Origin: Bifidobacterium sp. ESL0728
GTDB lineage: Bacteria; Actinomycetota; Actinomycetes; Actinomycetales; Bifidobacteriaceae
Assembly: GCF_029392015.1 (NCBI RefSeq)
Contig: NZ_CP113925.1
Span: 372,001-436,000 of the forward strand
DNA length: 64,000 nt
Direction: 5' to 3'
The number at the start of each line of letters is the position of its first letter. Positions within the stretch are counted from its first letter, which is position 1. Below, piece after piece: positions 26,074 through 36,243 of this stretch. The notes beneath the pieces are model-generated. The model was not told the DNA's origin. It made no database searches and worked only from the letters and a program-made list of their open reading frames with translations. Position numbers and translations under genes: made by a program.

Positions 26074-27840
26074 ATGGCTGACAAAATCAATGCATCCGAC
26101 GCGATGATCAAGGTACTTGAAGACTGGGGTGTAAACCATATCTTCGGACTCCCCGGAGGGTCATTCGACTCCACGATGAATGCGCTCTACAACCGGCGCG
26201 ACACCATGAAATACATTCAGGTCCGTCACGAGGAGGCGGGTGCGCTCGCCGCCGTCGGTGAGGCCAAGTTCACCGGCAAGATCGGCGTGTGCTTCGGCTC
26301 CGCAGGTCCCGGTGCCGTTCATCTTCTCAACGGCCTTTACGACGCCAAGTACGACCACGTTCCGGTGCTCGCGCTGGTGGCGCAGGTGCCGACCTCGATG
26401 ATGAACACCGATTATTTCCAGGAAATCGACGAAGGGCCGATTTTCGAGGACGTGTCTGTTTATGACCGCACGGTGATGACCGCCAAGCAGCTGCCGAGCG
26501 TGGTCGACCAGGCCATCCGTCAGGCCTACGAACATTCCGGCGTCGCGGTGGTCGTCATTCCCAAGGATTTGGGCTGGGCACCGATTGACGACGTCACCTA
26601 TTCCACCGCGCACGATTTCACGCTCGGCAAGTCTTGCCTCAAACCGGACGCCAAGGACGTGGCCAAAGCAGTCGAAATGCTGAACAATGCCAAGAAGCCG
26701 CTGATCTACTTCGGTGCCGGGGCCAAGGACGCGGCCGCCGAGCTCAAGGCGCTTTCCGACAAAATGAAGATTCCGATGATGTCGTCGGTTTTGGGCATTG
26801 GTGTACTGCCGGAAGACGAGAAGGCGTATATGCTGAGCGCCGGACGAGTGGCTTCCAAGCCGGGAGTCGACGCCGCCTCCACAGCCGACGTTGTTCTTTT
26901 CATCGGCACCAACATGCCGTTTGCACCTTTCTTTATCCATCCGCAAACGCAATTCATTCAGGTTACCAACAAGCAGACCGATATCGCCAAGCGCCATCGC
27001 GTGGATCTCGGCATCGTTGCGGACGCCAAGGAGACGCTGAAAGCCATGATTGAGGTTGCGCCGACCGTTGATTCGCGGCCTTATTATGACGCGTTGGTGG
27101 AAGACCGCACAAATTGGGGCGAATGGCTTGCCGCGCGCGAAGATCTCAATAACACCCCGCTTGACGTCGATACTGTTTTCGCCCGCATCAACCGTATGGC
27201 CAAGGACGACGCCATCTTCTCGGTGGACGTCGGTAACGTGACCATCGAATCGTATCGTCTGCTCAAAATCAAGCCCACCCAGAAGATTGCGACCTCCGCT
27301 TGGTACGCCACGATGGGCAACGCCTTGCCGTCGGCCATCGGCGCGCAGGAAAGCTACCCCGGCCGCCAGGTCTTCTCGATCAGTGGCGACGGCGGTTTCG
27401 CGATGAATATGCAGGATATTTTGACGCAGGTCAAGTATCACGAGCCGATTATCAATATCGTGCTGACCAACGAGGAGCTGGGCTTCATCGTGGGGGAGCA
27501 GGACGATAACCACCAGCCTCGTTCGGGCGTAGATCTGATCGACGGCAATTACGCCGATGCCGCCACAGGGCTGGGAGCCAAGGGCTTCGAGGTCCGCACG
27601 CTCGCCGAGCTCGATGCGGCGTTCGCCGAGGCCGCGAAACCGCAAGACGGCCCGGTGGTCATCGACGTGAAGATCAGCAGCGCGCGTCCGTTGCCGGTCG
27701 AGCAGCTCGTGCTTGAGCCGGACGATAACCATACCCAGGCGGATGTGGACGCCTTCGCCCGCACCTACCATTCCGAGGGTCTGGTGCCGGTCGGCCAGTT
27801 GCTTGAAAAGCATAGTCTGAGCCGCCGCATCGAGCTGTAG
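26074..27840 (+). CDS. spxB: Pyruvate oxidase (TPP/FAD-dependent)
   Basis: 588 residues. The predicted reaction is pyruvate + phosphate + O2 to acetyl phosphate + CO2 + H2O2. It begins with the TPP-binding domain (VNHIFGLPGGSFDSTMNAL, VRHEEAGALAAVGEAK with the catalytic Glu, GSAGPGAVHLLNGLYDAK). DYFQEIDEGPIFEDVSVYDR and AYEHSGVAVVVIPKDLGW match the lactic-acid-bacterial oxidase more than acetolactate synthase or ubiquinone-dependent PoxB. The C-terminal TPP motif runs from ISGDGGFAMNMQDI to NIVLTNEELGF. The ATG at 26074 has AAAGGGG upstream. Acetyl phosphate is also the product of phosphoketolase in the bifid shunt, so this enzyme would add ATP yield and peroxide under oxygen. Confidence 0.85.
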   Translation: MADKINASDAMIKVLEDWGVNHIFGLPGGSFDSTMNALYNRRDTMKYIQVRHEEAGALAAVGEAKFTGKIGVCFGSAGPGAVHLLNGLYDAKYDHVPVLALVAQVPTSMMNTDYFQEIDEGPIFEDVSVYDRTVMTAKQLPSVVDQAIRQAYEHSGVAVVVIPKDLGWAPIDDVTYSTAHDFTLGKSCLKPDAKDVAKAVEMLNNAKKPLIYFGAGAKDAAAELKALSDKMKIPMMSSVLGIGVLPEDEKAYMLSAGRVASKPGVDAASTADVVLFIGTNMPFAPFFIHPQTQFIQVTNKQTDIAKRHRVDLGIVADAKETLKAMIEVAPTVDSRPYYDALVEDRTNWGEWLAAREDLNNTPLDVDTVFARINRMAKDDAIFSVDVGNVTIESYRLLKIKPTQKIATSAWYATMGNALPSAIGAQESYPGRQVFSISGDGGFAMNMQDILTQVKYHEPIINIVLTNEELGFIVGEQDDNHQPRSGVDLIDGNYADAATGLGAKGFEVRTLAELDAAFAEAAKPQDGPVVIDVKISSARPLPVEQLVLEPDDNHTQADVDAFARTYHSEGLVPVGQLLEKHSLSRRIEL

Positions 27841-27877
27841 AATTCGTTCGGCCGTGCGCGGGAGCAGAGGAGCGTTG

Positions 27878-28069
27878 ATGATTGGATGGCATGTCGTTTC
27901 GTTCATAATCTGCATCATCGTCGCGCGTCGCTTCAATCTCGACAAGTACACGGACGACATCGCCCTGGCCGAGTCGGCCCGCGTCGCTTCCGGCGGCGTC
28001 CCGCACGACGTCGACCCGTCGGTTCGTGCCACGTTGGAAGACCTTATCGGCCAGCCTTACGGTCGTTGA
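27878..28069 (+). CDS. Small membrane protein, unknown function
   Basis: 63 residues: an N-terminal hydrophobic helix (WHVVSFIICIIVARRF), then a soluble tail with many Asp/Glu, ending LEDLIGQPYGR. AGAGGAG precedes the ATG at 27878. It starts 37 bases after the pyruvate oxidase stop and is probably co-transcribed. I do not recognise the family. Confidence 0.55.
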   Translation: MIGWHVVSFIICIIVARRFNLDKYTDDIALAESARVASGGVPHDVDPSVRATLEDLIGQPYGR

Positions 28070-28110
28070 ATGCTCGGATTTAACGGCATTGAAAGTAAAT
28101 TAGAGAAAAC

Positions 28111-28148
28111 TCGTGCGGGCCACCAGCCGAAGCCGATGACCCGCACGA
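28111..28148 (-). terminator. Hairpin between the small membrane protein and BspA-like genes
   Basis: TCGTGCGGG (28111-28119) pairs with CCCGCACGA (28140-28148). On the minus strand the exit side is T-rich, so it suits the end of the BspA-like transcript; it may work both ways between these convergent genes. Confidence 0.55.
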
Positions 28149-28323
28149 ATCGATTAAAAAAGAGGACAGAGATAATAAGCTGCCCTATCAGTGAAGCCCA
28201 ACGAGGCGAAGCTTTGAAGACCCGGGTAAGTGCCCCGAAGTGAACCGACCTCAACCGACATTTCGAACATATCACAAACTTCCATAAAGCCGAAATTCTT
28301 ATAAGAGTATATATATGTAGCTC

Positions 28324-31300
28324 TTACTCCGCGCTGCTGTTGCGCTGACGATTGCGGAGGACAGTGGTGGTGGCGAGTGTGAGCAAGGCGGCGGCGAGCA
28401 GCAGCATTTTGACGAGCGTCTGGTGCTTGTCGGCGCCGGTCAGAGGCAGTGCGGATACAGTTTCGAGGATTCCCCATTGGGGGGTGACCGTGACGAATGA
28501 CGGAGTGGTCAGCGATACGGTTTGGCCGGGCCTGTAGGTGGTGTTGTCGGTGGTGGACTTCCAGCTCAGGAGTTGTTGGCCCATGGGAGGTGTCAGCCCC
28601 GCTGATCCGGCGACGGTGCAGGTGGAAGTGGAGTCATTGCTCCAGCTGACGCATGCCGGCGGATAAATGCCATAACTACTTGATCCACTGTAAATGATGC
28701 CGCGGTCGGCGACCTTGAACCAAGTGGCTTGGTTGACTTTATAGTTGCTGTCTTCGGCCTTGTCAGATGCAAAGGAGCCCTGTCCACCAGTTGTGGTGGT
28801 TTCCCCTTCAACCATGACTATAAGGTTACGGCTGGCAGGGAATACGTCGGATCGAATTGAGGGTATCAATGTATCCGTGTGTTGGTCCAATCGTATTTGT
28901 TTGATATTGGTGTCGTTGTAGAACATCCAGCCCATGTTGGTGACGCTGCGGGTGTCCCAGCCGGCCATGTCGAGGCTGGCGAGCACGGTGTCGCCGGAGA
29001 ACATCCCGGCCATGCTGGAGACGCTGCGGGTGTCCCAGCCGTGCAGGTTGAGGCTGGTGAGGGCGGTGTCGTTGGCGAACATGCTGGCCATGCTGGTGGC
29101 GCTGCCGGTCTTCCAGCCGGAGAGGTCCAGGGTGGCCAGGGACGCGCAGCCCCAGAACGTGGCGCCCATGTCGCTGACCTTCGAGGTGTCCCAGCCCGAA
29201 AGGTCCAGGTCCGTCAGTTTCGCGTCGCCCTGGAACATGCCGGCCAGGCTCGTGGCGCGCGCGGTGGCGAGGTTCCTGGCGGAGACGGTGGTCAGGTTGG
29301 TGTCGTTGAGGAACAGGTAGGTCATGGTGGTGCGGGCCGCGCTGCCGGTCCAGTCGTCGGCGTTGATGCCGGTGAGGTTGAGGTTGGCGAGGATCCGGTC
29401 GATGCTGGCGGCGTCGCCGGTGTCCAGGCCGTGGATGTCGAGGGTGGCGGCGGCGGGCGCGGTCGCGATGGCCTTGTCGATTAGCGTGTACGTGCGCTGG
29501 CCGGTCTTCCAGCCGGCCATGTCCAGGGCGGTGAGGGCGGTGTCGCCGGCGAACATGCCGTCCACGGGGCTCGTGGGCGAGGAGGCGTCCAGGCCGGTGA
29601 TGTCCCACCCTTCCGTCTTCAGGTCCGTCAGCTTCGCGTCGCCGGCGAACATGCCGGCCAGGTTCGTGGCGCGCGCGGTGGCGAGGTTCCTGGCGGAGAC
29701 GGTGGTCAGGTTCGGGCTGTTGGAGAACAGGTAGGTCATCCTGGTGCGGGCCGCGCTGCCGGTCCAGTCGTCGGCGTTGATGGTTCGCAGGCTGGTGTTG
29801 TTGAGGATCGTGGAGATGTCGGTGGCGTCGCCGGTGTCCAGGCCGTGGATGTCGAGGGTGGCGGCGGCGGGCGCGGTCGCGATGGCCTTGTCGATCAGCG
29901 TGTACGTGCGCTGGCCGGTCTTCCAGCCGGCCATGTCCAGGGCGGTGAGGGCGGCGTCGCCGGCGAACATGCCGTCCACCGGGTTCACGGACGACGAGGA
30001 GGCGTCCAGGCCGACGGTGCTCCACCCGTCCATCTTCAGGTCTTCCAGCTTCGCGTCGTCCTGGAACATGGACTGCATGTAGGCGACCTTCGAGGTGTCC
30101 CAGCCGTGCAGGTCGAGGCTGGTGAGGGCGGTGTCGTTGGCGAACATGCTGGCCATGCTGGTGGCGCTGCCGGTCTTCCAGCCGGAGAGGTCGAGGCCGG
30201 CCAGCGACGAGCAGCCCTGGAACATGGACCGCATGTCGCTGACCTTCGAGGTGTCCCAGCCGGAGACGGCGGGGCCGGCCAGGGCCGCGTCGTTGTAGAA
30301 CATCCAGCCCATGTTGGTGACGCTGCGGGTGTCCCAGCCGGCCATGTCGAGGCTGGCGAGCACGGTGTCGCCGGAGAACATCCCGGCCATGCTGGAGACG
30401 CTGCGGGTGTCCCAGCCGTGCAGGTTGAGGCTGGTGAGGGCGGTGTCGTTGGCGAACATGCTGGCCATGCTGGTGGCGCTGCCGGTCTTCCAGCCGGAGA
30501 GGTCCAGGGTGGCCAGGGACGCGCAGCCCCAGAACGTGGCGCCCATGTCGCTGACCTTCGAGGTGTCCCAGCCCGAAAGGTCCAGGTCCGTCAGTTTCGC
30601 GTCGCCCTGGAACATGCCGGCCAGGCTCGTGGCGCGCGCGGTGGCGAGGTTCCTGGCGGAGACGGTGGTCAGGTTGGTGTCGTTGAGGAACAGGTAGGTC
30701 ATGGTGGTGCGGGCCGCGCTGCCGGTCCAGTCGTCGGCGTTGATGCCGGTGAGGTTGAGGTTGGCGAGGATCCGGTCGATGCTGGCGGCGTCGCCGGTGT
30801 CCAGGCCGTGGATGTCGAGGGTGGCGGCGGCGGGCGCGGTCGCGATGGCCTTGTCGATTAGCGTGTACGTGCGCTGGCCGGTCTTCCAGCCGGCCATGTC
30901 CAGGGCGGTGAGGGCGGTGTCGCCGGCGAACATGCCGTCCACGGGGCTCGTGGGCGAGGAGGCGTCCAGGCCGGTGATGTCCCACCCTTCCGTCTTCAGG
31001 TCCGTCAGCTTCGCGTCGCCGGCGAACATGCCGGCCAGGTTCGTGGCGCGCGCGGTGGCGAGGTTCCTGGCGGAGACGGTGGTCAGGTTCGGGCTGTTGG
31101 AGAACAGGTAGGTCATCCTGGTGCGGGCCGCGCTGCCGGTCCAGTCGTCGGCGTTGATGGTTCGCAGGCTGGTGTTGTTGAGGATCGTGGAGATGTCGGT
31201 GGCGTCGCCGGTGTCCAGGCCGTGGATGTCGAGGGTGGCGGCGGCGGGCGCGGTCGCGATGGCCTTGTCGATCAGCGTGTACGTGCGCTGGCCGGTCTTC

Positions 31301-34024
31301 CAGCCGGCCATGTCCAGGGCGGTGAGGGCGGCGTCGCCGGCGAACATGCCGTCCACCGGGTTCACGGACGACGAGGAGGCGTCCAGGCCGACGGTGCTCC
31401 ACCCGTCCATCTTCAGGTCTTCCAGCTTCGCGTCGTCCTGGAACATGGACTGCATGTAGGCGACCTTCGAGGTGTCCCAGCCGTGCAGGTCGAGGCTGGT
31501 GAGGGCGGTGTCGTTGGCGAACATGCTGGCCATGCTGGTGGCGCTGCCGGTCTTCCAGCCGGAGAGGTCGAGGCCGGCCAGCGACGAGCAGCCCTGGAAC
31601 ATGGACCGCATGTCGCTGACCTTCGAGGTGTCCCAGCCGGAGACGGCGGGGCCGGCCAGGGCCGCGTCGTTGTAGAACATCCAGCCCATGTTGGTGACGC
31701 TGCGGGTGTCCCAGCCGGCCATGTCGAGGCTGGCGAGCACGGTGTCGCCGGAGAACATCCCGGCCATGCTGGAGACGCTGCGGGTGTCCCAGCCGTGCAG
31801 GTTGAGGCTGGTGAGGGCGGTGTCGTTGGCGAACATGCTGGCCATGCTGGTGGCGCTGCCGGTCTTCCAGCCGGAGAGGTCCAGGGTGGCCAGGGACGCG
31901 CAGCCCCAGAACGTGGCGCCCATGTCGCTGACCTTCGAGGTGTCCCAGCCCGAAAGGTCCAGGTCCGTCAGTTTCGCGTCGCCCTGGAACATGCCGGCCA
32001 GGCTCGTGGCGCGCGCGGTGGCGAGGTTCCTGGCGGAGACGGTGGTCAGGTTGGTGTCGTTGAGGAACAGGTAGGTCATGGTGGTGCGGGCCGCGCTGCC
32101 GGTCCAGTCGTCGGCGTTGATGCCGGTGAGGTTGAGGTTGGCGAGGATCCGGTCGATGCTGGCGGCGTCGCCGGTGTCCAGGCCGTGGATGTCGAGGGTG
32201 GCGGCGGCGGGCGCGGTCGCGATGGCCTTGTCGATTAGCGTGTACGTGCGCTGGCCGGTCTTCCAGCCGGCCATGTCCAGGGCGGTGAGGGCGGTGTCGC
32301 CGGCGAACATGCCGTCCACGGGGCTCGTGGGCGAGGAGGCGTCCAGGCCGGTGATGTCCCACCCTTCCGTCTTCAGGTCCGTCAGCTTCGCGTCGCCGGC
32401 GAACATGCCGGCCAGGTTCGTGGCGCGCGCGGTGGCGAGGTTCCTGGCGGAGACGGTGGTCAGGTTCGGGCTGTTGGAGAACAGGTAGGTCATCCTGGTG
32501 CGGGCCGCGCTGCCGGTCCAGTCGTCGGCGTTGATGGTTCGCAGGCTGGTGTTGTTGAGGATCGTGGAGATGTCGGTGGCGTCGCCGGTGTCCAGGCCGT
32601 GGATGTCGAGGGTGGCGGCGGCGGGCGCGGTCGCGATGGCCTTGTCGATCAGCGTGTACGTGCGCTGGCCGGTCTTCCAGCCGGCCATGTCCAGGCGGTG
32701 TGAGGGCGGCGTCGCCGGCGAACATGCCGTCCACCGGGTTCACGGACGACGAGGAGGCGTCCAGGCCGACGGTGCTCCACCCGTCCATCTTCAGGTCTTC
32801 CAGCTTCGCGTCGTCCTGGAACATGGACTGCATGTAGGCGACCTTCGAGGTGTCCCAGCCGTGCAGGTCGAGGCTGGTGAGGGCGGTGTCGTTGGCGAAC
32901 ATGCTGGCCATGCTGGTGGCGCTGCCGGTCTTCCAGCCGGAGAGGTCGAGGCCGGCCAGCGACGAGCAGCCCTGGAACATGGACCGCATGTCGCTGACCT
33001 TCGAGGTGTCCCAGCCGGAGACGGCGGGGCCGGCCAGGGCCGCGTCGTTGTAGAACATCCAGCCCATGTTGGTGACGCTGCGGGTGTCCCAGCCGGCCAT
33101 GTCGAGGCTGGCGAGCACGGTGTCGCCGGAGAACATCCCGGCCATGCTGGAGACGCTGCGGGTGTCCCAGCCGTGCAGGTTGAGGCTGGTGAGGGCGGTG
33201 TCGTTGGCGAACATGCTGGCCATGCTGGTGGCGCTGCCGGTCTTCCAGCCGGAGAGGTCCAGGGTGGCCAGGGACGCGCAGCCCCAGAACGTGGCGCCCA
33301 TGTCGCTGACCTTCGAGGTGTCCCAGCCCGAAAGGTCCAGGTCCGTCAGTTTCGCGTCGCCCTGGAACATGCCGGCCAGGCTCGTGGCGCTGGGCTGCAG
33401 AATGAGGTTGCTGGCATCAAGTGAGACAATTTTGGTTTGGTTGGTTCCTTGCCACGGGAAATACGACGCACTGTAGTTGTGGCTGAGTGTGCCGCTGGTG
33501 ATGGTCATTTTACAGTCGGCAGTCATGGTCCAATGAATCGTGTCGGTACTGCCGGAAATGTGTCCGTCGGTGGCACCATTCCAAATGCCGGTCGGGGCGG
33601 TGCATGTGTTGTCTTGTGGTTCTACTGTCGGTTGCTGCGACTGTGATTCCGTCTGTGGTTGTTTTTCTTCATCATTGGATTGTGCGGGTACATTATTCCG
33701 CTTCAACACAGACTTTGTGTTGTTGTTTTTTGGTTTTGTTTTACTCGGAGCCGGTTTATGGGTTGGTTTATTGGTATCTGAAGTGTCCGTATCTGAGGTG
33801 TTCGGGGTCTCAACGGGAGCTGGGTCTGTATTGGGCTTTTGGGTGTTTGACGTATTCGGCTTCTCGGCTGGTTGAGGTGCTGGATTGGATGGTGGCACAG
33901 CCGGCGCAGCCGATGTCGTGTCCGTGGATGCCGCGGATTGATCTGTCGGTATTGGTGCAGAAACGGCGGGCGAAAGCAAGGTGGCTGCGCATAAGAGCGT
34001 AGATACGGCCATCTTGGCTAACAT
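28324..34024 (-). pseudogene. Giant BspA-like (DUF285) LPxTG surface protein, frameshifted
   Basis: Without its frameshift this gene would encode about 1899 residues. The N-terminus has a signal peptide (MAVSTLLCAATLLSPAVSA), then a Pro/Thr/Ser/Asn wall-spanning region. The body is a long array of DUF285/BspA-type repeats (GMFAGD..LTDLDLSGWDTS patterns). A C-terminal domain ends in LPLTG (28435-28449), a hydrophobic helix and a basic tail, so it should be sortase-anchored. Near 32694 the third copy of the 1377-bp repeat reads CCAGGCGGTGTGAGGG where the other copies read CCAGGGCGGTGAGGG, a net +1. Reading from 34024 then runs in the wrong frame as far as 28826 without stops, by chance in GC-rich repeats, and loses the anchor. 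The correct frame resumes at 32688. Either the gene is inactive or phase-variable, or the repeat was misassembled. GAGGGAG precedes the ATG. Likely role: adhesion to host surface or matrix. Confidence 0.8.
28912..33390 (-). repeat. 1377-bp coding tandem repeat, three full copies plus a quarter
   Basis: Copies begin at about 28912, 30289 and 31666, with a partial copy from 33044 to 33390. The unit encodes 459 residues. The copies read as identical wherever I compared them, even at third positions that distinguish the two similar halves inside each unit; the only difference seen is the +1 change near 32694. Such identity implies very recent duplication or gene conversion. Confidence 0.85.
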
Positions 34025-34223
34025 CGCTTCACGACTCCCTCAATATATACAGCATTCAACGAAGATACTGTTGCCGAAACGTAATGCCATAATACTATCT
34101 AATATCTGTGACGTATCAGGCACGTACTGCCCATATTAATAGATAAAAACAATGAGTTATCCGAAATCAAGGATACTAAGCCAAAAGCGTTGTTATGGAA
34201 TTCGTACGCAAGTTGAAAATCAA

Positions 34224-34255
34224 AAATCCGCGGAACCTTGAGATTCTGCGGATTT
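34224..34255 (-). terminator. Terminator of tRNA-Lys
   Basis: AAATCCGC (34224-34231) pairs with GCGGATTT (34248-34255). On the minus strand the stem is followed by T-rich sequence, starting about 7 bases after the tRNA 3-prime end. Confidence 0.75.
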
Positions 34256-34261
34256 CATCTG

Positions 34262-34335
34262 TGCCCCCACGGGGATTCGAACCCCGGACACGCTGATTAA
34301 GAGTCAGCTGCTCTAACCAGCTGAGCTATAGGGGC
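34262..34335 (-). tRNA. tRNA-Lys (anticodon CUU)
   Basis: On the minus strand a 74-base cloverleaf: acceptor GCCCCTA pairs with TGGGGGC, D arm GCTC..GAGC, anticodon stem GCTGA/TCAGC with loop CTCTTAA giving anticodon CUU, and T arm CCGGGGTTCGAATCCCCG. CCA is not encoded. Confidence 0.95.
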
Positions 34336-35058
34336 GCTGGTCTAAAACTACAAGAGCCAAGAGAATAGTATACATACACCGCCGAAGTTGCGCAAGGCGG
34401 TGTGTCGCTAGGTATTGCGCCCCGGTATTCTTCGTAGGATCAGGGTTTACGTGTTCGCATGCAGGCTTGCGCTCGGCGGAAAGACATTGATTTCCAGCGC
34501 CGTGCGTTCTCTATCGCGCCTGCAGACTTACAGACAAAAAGAATGATTGCATCGACGATGGTTTTACGCTGTGAAATCCCACGATGCGAAGCCTAAGGGT
34601 AGTGTATTTTTGGCAGAAATTCTCTTTTATTGTTTATAAGAACGTTTGCCGCATTTTGCACAATTATATCGCTTTTTGATAACTCTATTGAGTCTAAGTC
34701 GGGAATTACCCCCTCTTGGATTGTGGCTGTTTCCATGTGTCAGGAAGTCAGCGATGAAGTCCGGAATTTCCTTGAATGAGTTTATCGGTAGAAAATAGCT
34801 GTTTTTTTAGGTCAAAAAATGAAAACATATTGATTTAAAAAAGTGATTTTCGTAACAAAGTGATGGAAAAAACAAAAAAATATCAAAATCGGAATGTCTT
34901 ATCCTCATAGTGAGTTACACTTCTTGTTATCGGATATGGATAAGTTCAACGTTTAGAGCCTAACATTTTCGAGAGATGACTAAGAACGATAGATGTTCTG
35001 TGCCTGAACTACATAGCTGTGTGAAGGCGCCGTTCGTCGCACTCGAGAAGGAAGAATA
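34336..35058. other. AT-rich intergenic region before the aquaporin gene
   Basis: About 720 bases with no ORF of note and a marked fall in GC content, including long A and T runs near 34800-34890. It must contain the promoter of tRNA-Lys (minus) and that of the aquaporin gene (plus). No clear regulatory dyad or RNA gene was recognised. Confidence 0.4.
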
Positions 35059-35799
35059 ATGAGTCCCTCTTTAATTACAAAGTTAGCGGCCGAGTTCATC
35101 GGAACGGCATTCCTGATGATATTCGGAAACGGGGCGGTCGCCAACACTGAACTTAAAGGTACGAAAGGCCACGGAACCGGTTGGCTCAACATAGCGATGG
35201 GCTATGGTTTCGGCGTGATGTTCCCGGTTATGATGATCGGTTCCGTCTCCGGCGCGCATATCAATCCCGCGATGACCATCGGCCAGGCGGCCAACGGGCT
35301 CTTCCCGTGGTCCGAAGTGCTGCCTTATATCGTCGCGCAGCTGCTTGGTGCGGCCGTGGGCCAGCTGATCATCTACATCACCTACCTTCCGTATTACAAG
35401 ATGGAAACCAATCCTGACGCCATTTTCGCGACGTTCAGCACCACCGAGGCTTCCAACAACAAAGTCGTCTACTTCCTCAACGAGCTTTTCGGCACCCTCG
35501 CCCTCGTGCTCGGAGCGCTGTGCATGCTCTGCCTGCCTTGGGGCAAGAAGGACCCGGCCGCCGCGGCCATCGTCGTCGGTCTCATCGTCTGGGGTCTCGT
35601 GACCTCCATGGGCGGATCCACCGGCCCCGGCCTCAACCCGGCCCGCGACTTGGTGCCGCGCTTCCTGCACTGGATCCTCCCGATCCCCCACAAGGGCAGC
35701 TCCCGCTGGGGCGAGGCCTGGATTCCGGTTGTGGCTCCGATTATCGGCGCCATCATCGGTGCATGGATTTACAAGATCTGCTTCGGCTATCTTGCATAA
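35059..35799 (+). CDS. glpF: MIP-family aquaporin / glycerol facilitator
   Basis: 246 residues, six membrane helices and two half-helices bearing the paired NPA motifs: SGAHINPAMTIG and GPGLNPARDLVPR. The Asp after NPAR is typical of glycerol-conducting aquaglyceroporins. AGAAGGAAG precedes the ATG. No glycerol kinase is adjacent, so it may act as a general water/polyol (or lactate) channel; the substrate is inferred only. Confidence 0.87.
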   Translation: MSPSLITKLAAEFIGTAFLMIFGNGAVANTELKGTKGHGTGWLNIAMGYGFGVMFPVMMIGSVSGAHINPAMTIGQAANGLFPWSEVLPYIVAQLLGAAVGQLIIYITYLPYYKMETNPDAIFATFSTTEASNNKVVYFLNELFGTLALVLGALCMLCLPWGKKDPAAAAIVVGLIVWGLVTSMGGSTGPGLNPARDLVPRFLHWILPIPHKGSSRWGEAWIPVVAPIIGAIIGAWIYKICFGYLA

Positions 35800-35956
35800 A
35801 CATGCGGTGAAAATTCTCGCATTATAGTAACGGAATTTCTTGGTGGTTCCCGGATAGTGGTTCCCGGTCCCGGATAGTTGAATAGTTCTTTATCGGGTAT
35901 TCATTTCCGCCGAATGCCAGGTTTTTCTGAGCGTTATTCCCCCATAACCCAACAGC

Positions 35957-35996
35957 AGTGGCGCGGTCTGTGATTTCGCAGGTCGCGCCACTTTTA
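35957..35996 (+). terminator. GC-rich terminator after the aquaporin gene
   Basis: AGTGGCGCG (35957-35965) pairs with CGCGCCACT (35984-35992) and TTTT-rich sequence follows. It lies about 160 bases past the stop. The remaining bases to 36243 hold no gene; short direct repeats of GGTTCCCGGATAG and GGGTTCTGCG are present. Confidence 0.7.
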
Positions 35997-36243
35997 TGGT
36001 TTTATGGTTCCGCAGGGTTCTGCGTAGGGTTCTGCGCTGGAGCTCCGTGCGCGGTTTCGTGTCGGGGTTTGCGCTTCATTCCGTTGCCAATTCAAAGGCG
36101 TGAATAGAGGAAATGGGTTTATCGTAAAGTGCGGAAACCGGAAAATCTCATATTCTGTTTTGCGATGATTGTGGAAATTGGCGGCGCGCGGATTCTTCTC
36201 GTCACAAAGAATCTCTATTATTGACGCATAACGATTAAAGCCT

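Noticed and set aside
26161..28032. 623-codon minus-strand ORF
   Set aside because: Antisense shadow of pyruvate oxidase, rich in Arg/His/Gly with no recognisable domain.
28879..33476. Several plus-strand ORFs of 112-338 codons repeated every 1377 bases
   Set aside because: They are antisense shadows of the BspA-like repeats, with no ribosome sites and low-complexity products.
28826..34024. A single intact 1732-residue protein
   Set aside because: After about 32690 the translation becomes Arg/His/Pro-rich and loses the DUF285 pattern, while another frame continues it to the LPLTG anchor. The long frame is a chance opening in GC-rich repeats.
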